From Hyphomonas oceanitis SCH89 (GTDB lineage Bacteria > Pseudomonadota > Alphaproteobacteria > Caulobacterales > Hyphomonadaceae), in assembly GCF_000685295.1 (NCBI RefSeq), contig NZ_ARYL01000002.1:124001-188000 (forward strand): DNA of 64,000 nucleotides. Direction: 5' to 3'. The notes under the pieces are model-generated. The model saw nothing but the letters and a program-made list of their open reading frames with translations, was not told where the DNA came from and made no database searches. Position 1 is the first letter of the stretch, and each line of letters starts with the position of its first letter. This document shows positions 25,488 through 33,996 of this stretch, piece after piece. The position numbers and the translations under genes are program-made.

Positions 25488-26453
25488 GCGAAGACCTTCG
25501 CGCGCATCGCTCCACGGCTCAAGGGCCTTGAAGACAAACTCAATATGATCGTCATGGACGATAATGGTGTCTTCTCCAAGGCATCGACTGGTGAGGTTGT
25601 GACAGAGCCGAAACCCGAGATTGTCTTTGGCACGGCCGACGCCTTCTGGGGGCCGCATGTGCGCACATTCATGATGGCTGTCGTGAGCGGCGGGCGGCTC
25701 GACTGGTTCCAGTCAGCGGCGGCAGGGATTGAGAATCCGGCCTTTGTGATGATCGGCAAGGCGGCCAATAAATTCACCACCAACCACACGCAATCAGAGG
25801 CTATGTCCGAATGGGCGCTCTGGCAGGCGCTGGACTATTTCCGGCACGGGCCGAAACACCGGGCGCAGCAGGCGGCAGGTGTGTGGGACCGTCTCGATTC
25901 GCGCGAGATTCGCGGCTCGAAATGGCTGATTGTGGGGTTTGGGTCGATTGGATCGTCGACCGGGCGGCGCGTGATGGCGCTTGGCGGTCAGGTGACGGGG
26001 GTGAAGCGCTCGCAGGGCCTGGTCGAAGGCGCTGACCGGATCGTGCATCCTGATGAAGTGATGGCCGAATTGCCCGATGCCGATGTGGTTCTCGTCTGCG
26101 TGCCGCACACGCCGGAAACGGAAGGCATTGCCAATGCGGACTTCTTTGCTGCGATGAAGCCCGATGCGCTGTTCATGAACCTCGGGCGCGGGGCTCTGGT
26201 GAACGAGCCTGATCTGATGGCCGCGCTGGATGCGGGTCGGCCCGGACATGCTGCGCTGGATGTGGCGTCCGAAGAGCCGCTGCCGCAGGACAATCCGCTC
26301 TGGACGCATCCCAAAATAACGCTGACGCCGCATGACAGCCCCCAAACGCATGGGACGGTCATCGGCGCCGACGATACGTTCATTGAAAACCTGCACAGAT
26401 ACTTCAACGGCGAACCGCTGAAGCATCTGATCGACAAGTCTGAATTTGCCTGA
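25467..26453 (+). CDS. D-isomer-specific 2-hydroxyacid dehydrogenase family protein
   Basis: A 328-residue NAD(P)-dependent dehydrogenase of 2-hydroxyacids, related to glyoxylate/hydroxypyruvate reductases. The cofactor loop IVGFGSIGSSTGRRV lies near residue 150. MNLGRGALVNEPDL carries the catalytic Arg, the Glu lies in DVASEEPLP, and the His lies in LTPHDSPQTHG. The N-terminal substrate-binding part is divergent. The start at 25467 overlaps the divergent TIGR02301-like gene by 21 bp; a later Met (about residue 27) is possible but would remove a folded strand. Confidence 0.88.
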   Translation: MKDCLVHAKTFARIAPRLKGLEDKLNMIVMDDNGVFSKASTGEVVTEPKPEIVFGTADAFWGPHVRTFMMAVVSGGRLDWFQSAAAGIENPAFVMIGKAANKFTTNHTQSEAMSEWALWQALDYFRHGPKHRAQQAAGVWDRLDSREIRGSKWLIVGFGSIGSSTGRRVMALGGQVTGVKRSQGLVEGADRIVHPDEVMAELPDADVVLVCVPHTPETEGIANADFFAAMKPDALFMNLGRGALVNEPDLMAALDAGRPGHAALDVASEEPLPQDNPLWTHPKITLTPHDSPQTHGTVIGADDTFIENLHRYFNGEPLKHLIDKSEFA

Positions 26454-26456
26454 GGC

Positions 26457-26942
26457 CTAGAGGGCGATATCGGCCGTCTTGTCCTTGTAGTCTTTCTTCG
26501 GGTCGCTGCCGAACAGCATCTTGATGCCTGCAAATACGCTGTTCTCGTTCAGCCACACATGGGCATGGTCGAGGTCAAGCCGCATGAGACGGATTTTCGG
26601 ATCGTCCTTGCCGTCAAACCAGGCGGCGATGAACGGGTTCCAGAGGCGTTCAATGGTGGCCTGATCGTTCTGGAGCTGAAGCTGGCCATGGAGCGATGCA
26701 AAGAGCCCGTGCCCTTTGGAGACGAATTGCGCGACGGCCGCCGATGGGCCAACACCCAGGGCCTGAACGAGATCCACGTCGCTGGAGGAGAAGATCCAGA
26801 CAGGACCGCGGTCATCGTCTTCGAGGATGGCCGTCATGGGCTGAGTGGCGCCGCCAGCGCCGTTTTCGAGACCAAGCATGATGGTGCGGTCTGACTTGAG
26901 TTCGGACCAGAGTTTCTTTTCGATTTCTTTTTGGCTGGGCAT
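26457..26942 (-). CDS. PNPOx-like general stress protein 26 family
   Basis: A 161-residue split-barrel flavin-binding protein of the pyridoxamine 5'-phosphate oxidase-like, general-stress-protein-26 type. Typical stretches are ELKSDRTIMLGLE, GPVWIFSSSDVDLVQAL, QFVSKGHGLFASLHG and IERLWNPFIAAWFDGKDDP. I start at the ATG at 26942 with AGGAGA upstream; the longer frame to 27032 is not supported. It probably binds FMN or FAD; the physiological reaction is unknown. It converges on the dehydrogenase gene with a 3-bp gap. Confidence 0.87.
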   Translation of the reverse strand: MPSQKEIEKKLWSELKSDRTIMLGLENGAGGATQPMTAILEDDDRGPVWIFSSSDVDLVQALGVGPSAAVAQFVSKGHGLFASLHGQLQLQNDQATIERLWNPFIAAWFDGKDDPKIRLMRLDLDHAHVWLNENSVFAGIKMLFGSDPKKDYKDKTADIAL

Positions 26943-27103
26943 GGATGTCTCCTGTAATTGGACTATGTCGGAACAACCAGCAGGCGCAGGACTTGTTCCG
27001 AGAGGCAGGCCGCTTTCGAGGAAGATAATCAAGCTGCAGGCGCAGGACCCCTTCCTGCGAGGCGCCCGGAAAGCGGCGCGTAACCAGGTTAAAAGGAGAA
27101 ACC

Positions 27104-28297
27104 ATGTCCCATCACTTCACGCGCGCGCTTGGCGCGGTCGTTTCCACATTCGTTCTTGCCCAATGCGGCTCACCGCAGGTGAGTGCGCAGACGCAGAATA
27201 ACGGGCCACAAACCATAACGGGTACGGATGGCATGAAGCTGTCTGCGATGCCGCTTGAAACATTTGGCAGTGCATGGGCGATGACGTTCTTGCCGGACGG
27301 TCGCGCTGTGGTGACCGAGAAGGCAGGCGACATCTGGCTGCTCTCAACCGAGGGCAAGAAGCTTGGCAAGCTCTCCAATGTGCCGACGGTCGATCCGCGC
27401 GGGCAGGGCGGGATGGGTGACTTCATCCTGCATGCGGACTTTGCGGATAATGGCACTGTGTTCCTCTCCTATGTCGAACGCGACGCGGATGATGACAGTC
27501 TGAGCGGCGCAGCGGTGGAGCGCGCGACGCTGACCGTTACCGAAACCGGCGGGGCGCTATCGGACCGCGAAGTGATCTGGCGTCAGTCGACAAAGGTGGA
27601 GGGCAATGGCCATTATGGCCACAGGCTCGCTATCTCGCCTGATGGGCATCTCTTTATCAGTTCCGGCGAGCGGCAGAAATTCAACCCGGCCCAGAACATG
27701 GCCATGAACCTCGGCAAGATCATCCGTATCAATCAGGATGGCAGCGTGCCGGAGGATAACCCGTTCTTCGGTAATGGTGCGGCGACTGATCAGGTCTGGA
27801 CGCTTGGCCATCGCAATCCGCTCGGCATTGCATTCGACAGTGAAGGGCGCCTTTGGGAATAGGAGATGGGGCCGAAGGGTGGTGACGAGCTGAACCTGAT
27901 CGTCCGATCAAAGAATTATGGCTATCCGTTCGTTTCCGAAGGCGAGCACTATGATGGCACGAAGATTCCGAGCCATGCCAGCATGCCAATCTTTGAGGCG
28001 CCGTCGGTTGCCTGGGTGCCGGCGATCAGCCCGGCGGGCCTGATGTTCTATGATGGCGATACATTTGCAGACTGGAAGGGAAATGCCTTTATTGGCGGTC
28101 TCTCTTCCAAGGCGCTTGTGCGGGTTTCGTTCAAGCCAGCGTCAGGCGATGGCGACGGGGCACCAGAGGCGTCAGAGGCTGCCCGTTATGAATGGGGCAA
28201 GCGCATTCGCGAGCCGGAGCAAGGCCCTGATGGCGCGATCTATGTGCTGGAAGATGGCGAAGGTGGGCGCCTGTTGAGACTGACGCCAGCTGAATAG
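27104..28297 (+). pseudogene. PQQ-dependent sugar dehydrogenase interrupted by an in-frame TAG
   Basis: A periplasmic beta-propeller of the soluble aldose sugar dehydrogenase (GSDH) family, which oxidises sugars using PQQ. Codon 253 (27860-27862) is TAG in the middle of the conserved stretch LGIAFDSEGRLWE-stop-EMGPKGGDELNLI, and the downstream part continues in the same frame to 28297. The whole unit would be 397 residues, a normal length, with a signal peptide and a Cys near residue 22 (LAQCGSPQ). Other family marks are WAMTFLPDGRAVVTEKAGD, GHRNPLGIAF and ISPAGLMFYDG. AAAAGGAG precedes the ATG. No other lesion is seen, so this is a recent C-to-T change of a Gln codon, an assembly error or stop-codon read-through. 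Confidence 0.85.
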
Positions 28298-28305
28298 AGC
28301 CAAAT

Positions 28306-28337
28306 GACCGGCCAGACGCATGCGTGTCTGGCCGGTC
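28306..28337. terminator. bidirectional terminator hairpin
   Basis: A perfect 12-bp stem (GACCGGCCAGAC / GTCTGGCCGGTC) with an 8-nt loop lies between two convergent genes. T-rich runs on either side are short. Confidence 0.6.
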
Positions 28338-28343
28338 CTCTAA

Positions 28344-29327
28344 TCAGGCGCTTGCTTTGGTGCGCAGGCCGGACATGCGGTCGATGGCCGCTTCGGCGTC
28401 GCGCATGATGTCGGCCACAATGCCTGCGACAGGCTTCACTTCGTGCACACCGCCAGCTGACTGGCCCATGGCGAAACAGGACGTGTCCTGATTGAGTTTT
28501 GCTTCGTCGACAATGCCGCCAATGCCGCCGATCACACCGGTTTGCGTGGAATGGATGGCCTGGTGCGGGAAGGGCTGGATGTCTTCCGGGCGCGATTCCC
28601 AATCATTGATGTACTCGTTCGTGCGGCAGCGCATTGGCTTGCCGGAATAGCAGCGCGTGCGGGTGGTGTCCGTATCGCCTGCGCCGACAACGGCCTGCTT
28701 GTACATGTTCGCGGCGTGGGCCTCTTCGGAGGCGATGAAGCGCGTACCCATCCAGACACCGCAGGCGCCGAGCGCGAGGGCAGCGGCAAGGCCGCGGCCG
28801 TCATAAATGCCGCCAGCGGCAATGACCGGGATGTTCACGGCTTCAACGGCCTGGGCGACGAGCGGCATCGTTCCGACGAGGCCGGTATGGCCACCGCCTT
28901 CGCCGCCCTGCAGGATGACGGCGTCACAGCCCGCCTGTTCAGCCTTGATGGCATGCTTCACGGCGCCGCCGACAACCATGACCTTCACGCCGGCATCCTT
29001 GAGGCGCTTCATGATCGGCATTGGCACGCCAAGACCGGCGACGAAGGAATCGGCACCGCCCTTGATGATGACATCGACGGATTCTTCGAGGCTTTCCGGG
29101 CTGGCGGCCAGAAGGTCGACGCCGAACGGCTTGTCGGTCAGCTCCCGCACGCGTTTCATCTGTCCGGCGATGAAGTCCGGTCCGGTACCGGCCATGCCTA
29201 GAACGCCATATCCGCCCGCATTGCACATGGCAGCGCAGACTTCGGCATAGGAAACGCCACCCATGCCTGCCAGCATGATCGGGTGTTCAACTTTCAGCAG
29301 TTCTGTCAGTGCAGTTTTCAGGGCCAT
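28344..29327 (-). CDS. nitronate monooxygenase family protein
   Basis: FMN-dependent 2-nitropropane dioxygenase/nitronate monooxygenase-like TIM barrel of 327 residues. Diagnostic segments are LKVEHPIMLAGMGGVS at the N-terminus, KVMVVGGAVKHAIKAEQAG, VILQGGEGGGHTG (FMN phosphate binding), PVIAAGGIYDGRGLAAAL and GVWMGTRFIASEEA. The family oxidises alkyl nitronates, which detoxifies propionate-3-nitronate, though some members act on fatty or enoyl substrates. It is a single gene, convergent with the sugar dehydrogenase. Confidence 0.9.
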   Translation of the reverse strand: MALKTALTELLKVEHPIMLAGMGGVSYAEVCAAMCNAGGYGVLGMAGTGPDFIAGQMKRVRELTDKPFGVDLLAASPESLEESVDVIIKGGADSFVAGLGVPMPIMKRLKDAGVKVMVVGGAVKHAIKAEQAGCDAVILQGGEGGGHTGLVGTMPLVAQAVEAVNIPVIAAGGIYDGRGLAAALALGACGVWMGTRFIASEEAHAANMYKQAVVGAGDTDTTRTRCYSGKPMRCRTNEYINDWESRPEDIQPFPHQAIHSTQTGVIGGIGGIVDEAKLNQDTSCFAMGQSAGGVHEVKPVAGIVADIMRDAEAAIDRMSGLRTKASA

Positions 29328-29534
29328 CGGGAAGGCGTCCTTTCTGTAATGGATTTTGTATTGTGGACGCTAAATGGCCGCCCCCGCGTCAACGCAAGGG
29401 GGGCAATTCTGCTTCCGCATGGACACAATCGCCTACAGTCTGCCCCATTCCCGCCGCGATCTGCAGTCAAATACCACCTTAAGCCGAGGGAATCGTCCAC
29501 TCGGTGTGAATAAGTCAAATGAGGGGAAGCTCCT

Positions 29535-29822
29535 ATGACGAAACTTTTTGCAAGCGCTGCGATCGCAGCCCTGTTTGCTGGTGGTGCCATGGCTATGGGC
29601 CCAACAGAAGAAGTCACTGTAACGCCTGACGTTGAAGTCACCGTCGTTGAAGACGCTGACGCGGCTGCAGAAGTTGTGGTTGATGACGACGCGGAAGTGA
29701 CTGTCGAAGCTCAAGGCGACGCCGAAGGCGAAGTTGTCGTAGAAGACGAAGCTGATGCCGAAGCCGCCGTTGAAGCGGAAGCCGAAGCTGACACTGAAGT
29801 GTCCACACCGGATGCCGAATAA
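29535..29822 (+). CDS. small acidic exported protein with Val/Glu/Asp/Ala repeats
   Basis: A 95-residue protein that I do not recognise. A signal peptide (FASAAIAALFAGGAMA) is followed by about 70 residues made almost entirely of Val, Glu, Asp and Ala, in loose repeats such as EVTVVEDADAAAEVVVDDD. There are no cysteines or basic residues after the signal, so the mature protein is very acidic and probably disordered, and could bind cations or coat a surface. A strong terminator begins 21 bp after the stop. GAGGGGAAG precedes the ATG. The coding assignment rests on signal peptide, RBS and terminator. Confidence 0.7.
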   Translation: MTKLFASAAIAALFAGGAMAMGPTEEVTVTPDVEVTVVEDADAAAEVVVDDDAEVTVEAQGDAEGEVVVEDEADAEAAVEAEAEADTEVSTPDAE

Positions 29823-29842
29823 CGGCCATTCTACCGGAATTC

Positions 29843-29872
29843 GCCCTTTCCCTACCGGGAGAGGGCTTTTTC
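29843..29872 (+). terminator. rho-independent terminator of the acidic protein gene
   Basis: A 10-bp stem (GCCCTTTCCC / GGGAGAGGGC, one G-U pair) with loop TACC, then CTTTTTCC. It lies 20 bp after the stop at 29822. Confidence 0.8.
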
Positions 29873-29910
29873 CTTTATAAGAAACCAACAGTCGGAACGA
29901 CACGACTGAA

Positions 29911-29919
29911 TGATAAAAT
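29911..29919 (+). promoter_or_regulatory. extended -10 promoter of the small lipoprotein gene
   Basis: TGATAAAAT matches an extended -10 element. A CAGTCG-N8-CGACTG inverted repeat (29889-29908) overlaps the -35 position and could be an operator. The gene start is about 70 bp downstream. Confidence 0.4.
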
Positions 29920-29989
29920 GAACTTTTAGTAATGACCGAGAAGTGCTATGGGCCTCCCCGGTCATCTGACCAACAACAGGGGTAACACA

Positions 29990-30274
29990 ATGAAGAACAT
30001 CATGATCATCGGCGCTGCTGCGCTGGCACTCGCCGCCTGCAGCCCGAAAGAAGAAGCCGCACCTGCCGCTGAAGCCGCTGTCGAATCCGCTTCGGAAGCT
30101 GTTGAAGCCGCTGCTGACGCAACAGAAGCTGCTGCTGACGCAACGGCCGAAGTCGCTTCCGACTCGCTCGACGCTGCTGACGAAGCCCTCGACGACGCTG
30201 CTGACTCGCTCGACGCCGCTGCTGACGACGTTGCAGAAGCTGCAGACGAAGTGACTGAAGAGCCACAAGAATAG
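29990..30274 (+). CDS. small Ala/Glu/Asp-rich lipoprotein
   Basis: A 94-residue product that starts at the ATG at 29990 (MKNIMIIGA) behind AGGGG. The longer frame from 29948 lacks these features. A lipobox (LALAAC, Cys about 17) gives a lipid-anchored protein. The mature region is a regular Ala-rich helix with heptad-like spacing of Ala and acidic residues (for example EAVEAAADATEAAADATAE), similar in size and style to Lpp-type or entericidin-like small lipoproteins but without clear homology. It follows the other small acidic exported protein and ends in a strong terminator. The pair may have a shared envelope role. Confidence 0.75.
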   Translation: MKNIMIIGAAALALAACSPKEEAAPAAEAAVESASEAVEAAADATEAAADATAEVASDSLDAADEALDDAADSLDAAADDVAEAADEVTEEPQE

Positions 30275-30300
30275 GCTTCGGCACCAACCGAGCTGAACAA

Positions 30301-30332
30301 GGGCCGTTCCGTTTCCGGAGCGGCCCTTTTTT
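30301..30332 (+). terminator. rho-independent terminator of the small lipoprotein gene
   Basis: An 11-bp stem (GGGCCGTTCCG / CGGAGCGGCCC) with a 4-nt loop is followed by six T residues. This is a textbook intrinsic terminator. Confidence 0.9.
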
Positions 30333-30353
30333 CATGCCTGTATGTTGCCCGGC

Positions 30354-31139
30354 CTAGAAGACGGAATAGCCGCCATCGATGATCTGTGTGGTGCCGGAAT
30401 GATAGGCTGAGGCGTCAGACGCGAGATAGACGGCCATGCCGCCGAAATCCTCAGGCTCGCCCCAACGGCGGATCGGGACGCGCGAGATCACCTTCGTTGT
30501 GAACGTGTCATTGTCCTGGGCCGCTTCGGTCATGTCGGTGGCGATCCAGCCCGGCAGTATAGAGTTGCTGCGGATATTGTAGCGGCCATATTCGACGGCG
30601 ATGGCTTTCATCATCGAGATCAGGCCGCCCTTGGTGGAGGCATAGGCCTGGTTCCGGCCAGCGCCTTCGATACCGGCCAGCGACGCAGTGCCGACCAGTG
30701 AGCCGCCCGGATCGCCCGCCTTGGCACGTTTGACCATGGATTTCGCCGCTTCGCGCAGTGTGAAGAAGGCGCCTTCCATGTTGATTCGGTGATTGAAGCG
30801 CCAGGTTTCCAGCGTCATTTCCTCGAAACTGCTGGCGCCCCGGCCGACACCGGCATTGGCGATACAGGTGTCGATGCGGCCGAAATGGGCTTCGGTATCG
30901 GCCATGGCCTTCACGACCTGATCTTCTTCGCCGACATCCACCTCCCATGCCGCGACACGTCCTGTGCCCAGTTTCTCCAGCTTCGCGACGGCTTCCTTGT
31001 TGGCGTCTGCCTTGCGGCCCCAGATGGCGACATCGGCATTCGAGGCCGCGAGCGCTTCGGCCATGCCAAGCCCGATGCCCCTGTTGCCGCCCGTCACAAG
31101 GCAGGTTTTTCCGGTCAGGTCGAAGGGTGCATAGGTCAT
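30354..31139 (-). CDS. short-chain dehydrogenase/reductase
   Basis: A 261-residue classical SDR. The motifs are CLVTGGNRGIG (about residue 17), CIANAGVG, and the catalytic Ser (GTASLAG) with YASTK. It resembles gluconate or 3-oxoacyl reductase-type SDRs, but the substrate is not determined. I use the ATG at 31139 with GAGGAGA upstream; the longer open frame to 31418 runs antisense through the Nudix gene and is rejected. The Nudix gene lies upstream on the same strand. Confidence 0.9.
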   Translation of the reverse strand: MTYAPFDLTGKTCLVTGGNRGIGLGMAEALAASNADVAIWGRKADANKEAVAKLEKLGTGRVAAWEVDVGEEDQVVKAMADTEAHFGRIDTCIANAGVGRGASSFEEMTLETWRFNHRINMEGAFFTLREAAKSMVKRAKAGDPGGSLVGTASLAGIEGAGRNQAYASTKGGLISMMKAIAVEYGRYNIRSNSILPGWIATDMTEAAQDNDTFTTKVISRVPIRRWGEPEDFGGMAVYLASDASAYHSGTTQIIDGGYSVF

Positions 31140-31194
31140 AGGTGTCTCCTCAGGGATTGTTTTGGCGACAACACATAGCTGACCCTGCGGAGGG

Positions 31195-31653
31195 TCAAGC
31201 GATAATTGAGCTGTTCCCCACGAGCGCCCTTGCGGCTTCGATGATGCGCCTTGTCTCATCCCAGAGGCCAAGCGCATCCAGCCGGTCCGGCGAGATCCAT
31301 TCGGCATGGGCAGCATCGTCGCCTCCCAGCGGCTCACCGGCCTCCCAGACGGCGGCATAGTCAAACAGGACATAGTGCCGGGCGGTCTCGCCGCTTCGCC
31401 GGGACGTGAATATGGCATCGATCACGTCAACAAGGCCGACGATGCGCGCGGTGACGCCTGTTTCTTCGTGCAGTTCGCGCAGGGCGCCGGCGGCCAGGCT
31501 TTCGCCGAATTCCAGCTTTCCGCCCGGAATGGACCAGTCGCCGGCCAAGGGCTTGGTGCCGCGCCTGATCAAAAGCACGTCATCACCGCGAAAACAGGCT
31601 GTTCCCACAGCAGGAACGGGGCGCATGACGGCGGACGGGCTCTCAGGGGTCAT
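31195..31653 (-). CDS. Nudix hydrolase
   Basis: A 152-residue pyrophosphohydrolase of nucleoside diphosphates linked to another moiety. The Nudix box is complete: GGKLEFGESLAAGALRELHE followed by ETG (about residues 44-66). The N-terminal part VGTACFRGDDVLLIRRG and the C-terminal WISPDRL are typical of ADP-ribose-type or MutT-like enzymes. The ATG at 31653 is preferred over the adjacent TTG. It is divergent from the patatin gene. Confidence 0.9.
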   Translation of the reverse strand: MTPESPSAVMRPVPAVGTACFRGDDVLLIRRGTKPLAGDWSIPGGKLEFGESLAAGALRELHEETGVTARIVGLVDVIDAIFTSRRSGETARHYVLFDYAAVWEAGEPLGGDDAAHAEWISPDRLDALGLWDETRRIIEAARALVGNSSIIA

Positions 31654-31703
31654 CAATCCTATACCTTTGCGGGTTAGGTCGAACTCTTAGCAAGGATTCC
31701 GAT

Positions 31704-32711
31704 ATGGCAAAGCCACCTAAGCGTCGGTCCATCAGTCTCGCCCTACAGGGCGGCGGTTCGCACGGGGCTTATACCTGGGGCGTGCTCGACCGACTGACAG
31801 AGGAGCCCGATCTAGACCTCGCCGGCATTTCGGCCACATCGGCGGGTGCGGTGAACGCCGTGGCCTGGGCCTCGGGTTTCGCCAGGGACGGCGCAGATGG
31901 CGCGAAAGCGAGCCTCGAATCGGTCTGGCGCAGCGTGTCGCGCTCCGGTTCCGGCATGGCGCCGTTCGGAACCTGGGGCGCTATGGCCTTTGCCTATGCC
32001 AGCGCGCTGCAGAGCCTCGCCAGCCCTTATGATCTCAATCCGTTCAATCTGAACCCGTTGCGCAAGATCATCGAGGACGAGATTGATTTCGACGCCATCC
32101 ACGCGTCCGGCATCAAGCTCTTCCTGTCGGCCACCAATGTGGAAAGCGGCCGGGTGAAAGTGTTCGATCGCACGATGATCACCGCTGACACCGTGCTCGC
32201 CTCGGCCTGCCTGCCGCAGGTGTTCCAGGCGGTTGAGGTGGACGGCAACCCCTATTGGGATGGCGGCTATATGGGCAATCCGAGCCTCTTTCCACTGATC
32301 TATTCAGGCGCGCCGCGCGATGTTCTCCTCGTGATGCTCAATCCGCTGGCACGGCCGGGCGTGCCAAAGCGCGCGGGGGAGATTTCCGAACGCATCAACG
32401 AGATCAGTTTCAACGCGTCCCTGATCGGCGAACTACGCGCCATCGCTTTCGTGCAGCACTTGATCGATGATGGCATGCTGAAGGAAGCGGTCATCAAGAA
32501 ATACCGCCGTCTGAACATCCATGCCATTCGCGGCGGCAAGGACCTGCTCGCCTTTGATCTCAGCAGCAAGTATGACACGAGCTGGGATTTCCTGACCAAA
32601 TTGCGCGACCTTGGCCGTGCGGCAGCAGACCAATGGCTGACCGAGGACTCCCATCATGTTGGCACCAAGACGTCCAATATCGACCTCAGGAAAGAGTTCC
32701 TGGATATCTAG
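31704..32711 (+). CDS. patatin-like phospholipase
   Basis: A 335-residue lipid acyl hydrolase of the patatin family with a Ser-Asp dyad. The oxyanion loop is LQGGGSHGAYTWG (about residues 13-25). The nucleophile is Ser in ISATSAGAVNAVAW (about residue 49), where the first Gly of the usual GxSxG is Ala. The Asp lies in YWDGGYMGNP. The C-terminal 130 residues match the RssA-like class without any membrane segment. Its stop overlaps the convergent rsmD stop by 4 bp. Confidence 0.88.
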   Translation: MAKPPKRRSISLALQGGGSHGAYTWGVLDRLTEEPDLDLAGISATSAGAVNAVAWASGFARDGADGAKASLESVWRSVSRSGSGMAPFGTWGAMAFAYASALQSLASPYDLNPFNLNPLRKIIEDEIDFDAIHASGIKLFLSATNVESGRVKVFDRTMITADTVLASACLPQVFQAVEVDGNPYWDGGYMGNPSLFPLIYSGAPRDVLLVMLNPLARPGVPKRAGEISERINEISFNASLIGELRAIAFVQHLIDDGMLKEAVIKKYRRLNIHAIRGGKDLLAFDLSSKYDTSWDFLTKLRDLGRAAADQWLTEDSHHVGTKTSNIDLRKEFLDI

Positions 32712-33268
32712 GCGCGCCGCAGGAAGCTGACCTTGGCGGCGCCATAGGTGCGCGCGTCGAGTATTTCCCAACCAGTAAAGGCCAGCATCTCGTCTGCAGC
32801 CGTTTCGACAATCGCGATGGCGTCATCGGTCAGCCAGCCACCCTTGGCGAGCTGGTCCAGCGCCGGTTCGACGAGACCCTTGTTATAGGGCGGGTCGAGG
32901 AAGGCGATTGTGAACGGCGCGCCGACGCCTGCCGGGATGGGGCCAAGGTCGGTCGCCGAGCGGCGCTGGATACTGGTCGTGCCGAACAGGCCCAGCGTCT
33001 CGCAATTGGTGCGGATCGTGCCGCGCGCGCCCGCATCGGTTTCGACGAACACGCAGAACGCTGCCCCGCGCGACATGGCCTCCAGCCCGAGCGCGCCGGA
33101 CCCGGCAAAAAGGTCGAGCACGCGGGCGCCATCAATCGGCGGGGCCCAGGCCGCATGGGCGATGAGATTGAACACGGCTTCACGCGCCCGGTCGCCCGTG
33201 GGACGGGTCGATTGGCCCTTTGGCGCCGCGATGGCGCGGCCCTTGTGCTGTCCGGCAATGATGCGCAT
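32708..33268 (-). CDS. rsmD: 16S rRNA (guanine(966)-N(2))-methyltransferase
   Basis: Methylates G966 of 16S rRNA on the assembled 30S subunit. At 186 residues from MRIIAGQHKGR it has normal length. The N-terminal RPTGDRAREAVFNLI, the SAM loop VLDLFAGSGALGLEAMSRGA and the catalytic FLDPPYNKG are all present. I reject the 39-residue extension upstream. The first 47 bp of the coding sequence (33222-33268) are duplicated at 33913-33959, on the far side of the next gene. Confidence 0.95.
   Translation of the reverse strand: MRIIAGQHKGRAIAAPKGQSTRPTGDRAREAVFNLIAHAAWAPPIDGARVLDLFAGSGALGLEAMSRGAAFCVFVETDAGARGTIRTNCETLGLFGTTSIQRRSATDLGPIPAGVGAPFTIAFLDPPYNKGLVEPALDQLAKGGWLTDDAIAIVETAADEMLAFTGWEILDARTYGAAKVSFLRRA
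33222..33268 (-). repeat. 47-bp direct repeat, original copy in rsmD
   Basis: The first 47 coding bases of rsmD. They match 33913-33959 at 46 of 47 positions in the same orientation. Confidence 0.9.
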
Positions 33269-33411
33269 GGGTTCGGCTCCGGTATGGTCTCCCGACCGTC
33301 TAGGGCGGCCCCCTCGGGATGGCAATTGCCGTGGGCAGGGCATATCCTTTCCCGCGACGCGCCCTCCGAAATCGGCTAGACTCATCTCTCCTGTGGAATC
33401 CGGAGTTTCTC

Positions 33412-33882
33412 ATGGCCTTGATGTTTCGTCATTTCCTCGCTGCCTCGCTGTTCGTGACAGCGGCTGCTGCCTGCGCCCACACTGCCCCGCAGCCGGTCAC
33501 GCTCTCGGCCTACGATGCCGTGGCCGCCGCGCCGGCCAGCCACGAGGTGCTGCTGGAGAATGACGAGGTCCGCGTCCTCCGCGTCTCCATCGCACCCGGC
33601 GCTGCCGAGCCCGTCCACGAGCATCAGTGGCCAAGCATCATGTATTTTGAACAGCCCCAGCCGATCACCTATGTCACCTATGCGCTTCAGGACGGCCAGC
33701 TGGTGGAGACCGGCCGGGAGGAAGCGCCGGCCATGCCGGCCGCGCTGACCGTCATGGCCGCGCCCGAGGGCCTGCACTCTGTCGAGAACCGGGGCACCGG
33801 GCCCTTCCTGGCCGTTCGCGTGGAATTCAAGAAGGGAGATCCCTCAGCTGCCTCTCCCAAGGGGACGCAACCCGCGCCTTGA
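33412..33882 (+). CDS. cupin-like exported protein
   Basis: A 156-residue protein with an N-terminal signal (FLAASLFVTAAAACAHT) that ends at a weak lipobox-like AAAC. The mature part resembles a small single-domain cupin: VLLENDEVRVLRVSIAPGAA, then EPVHEHQWPSIMYFE with two potential metal-binding His, and LTVMAAPEGLHSVEN. The likely fold is a beta-barrel, but no activity can be assigned. I start at the ATG at 33412, where the signal begins. The gene lies between two copies of the 47-bp rsmD fragment and is divergent from rsmD, so it may have been inserted or rearranged here. Confidence 0.75.
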   Translation: MALMFRHFLAASLFVTAAAACAHTAPQPVTLSAYDAVAAAPASHEVLLENDEVRVLRVSIAPGAAEPVHEHQWPSIMYFEQPQPITYVTYALQDGQLVETGREEAPAMPAALTVMAAPEGLHSVENRGTGPFLAVRVEFKKGDPSAASPKGTQPAP

Positions 33883-33912
33883 CGATACCCGCTTTGAGAT
33901 CGACAGGCTTTC

Positions 33913-33959
33913 GGCGCCGCGATGGCGCGACCCTTGTGCTGTCCGGCAATGATGCGCAT
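33913..33959 (-). repeat. 47-bp direct repeat, rsmD 5'-end remnant
   Basis: Encodes MRIIAGQHKGRAIAAP on the minus strand and then diverges from rsmD. There is one mismatch to 33222-33268. It is non-functional as a methyltransferase gene. Confidence 0.9.
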
Positions 33960-33996
33960 TCTTGAGCCGATCTGAGAGTTGGTAGGAGAATCCTGA

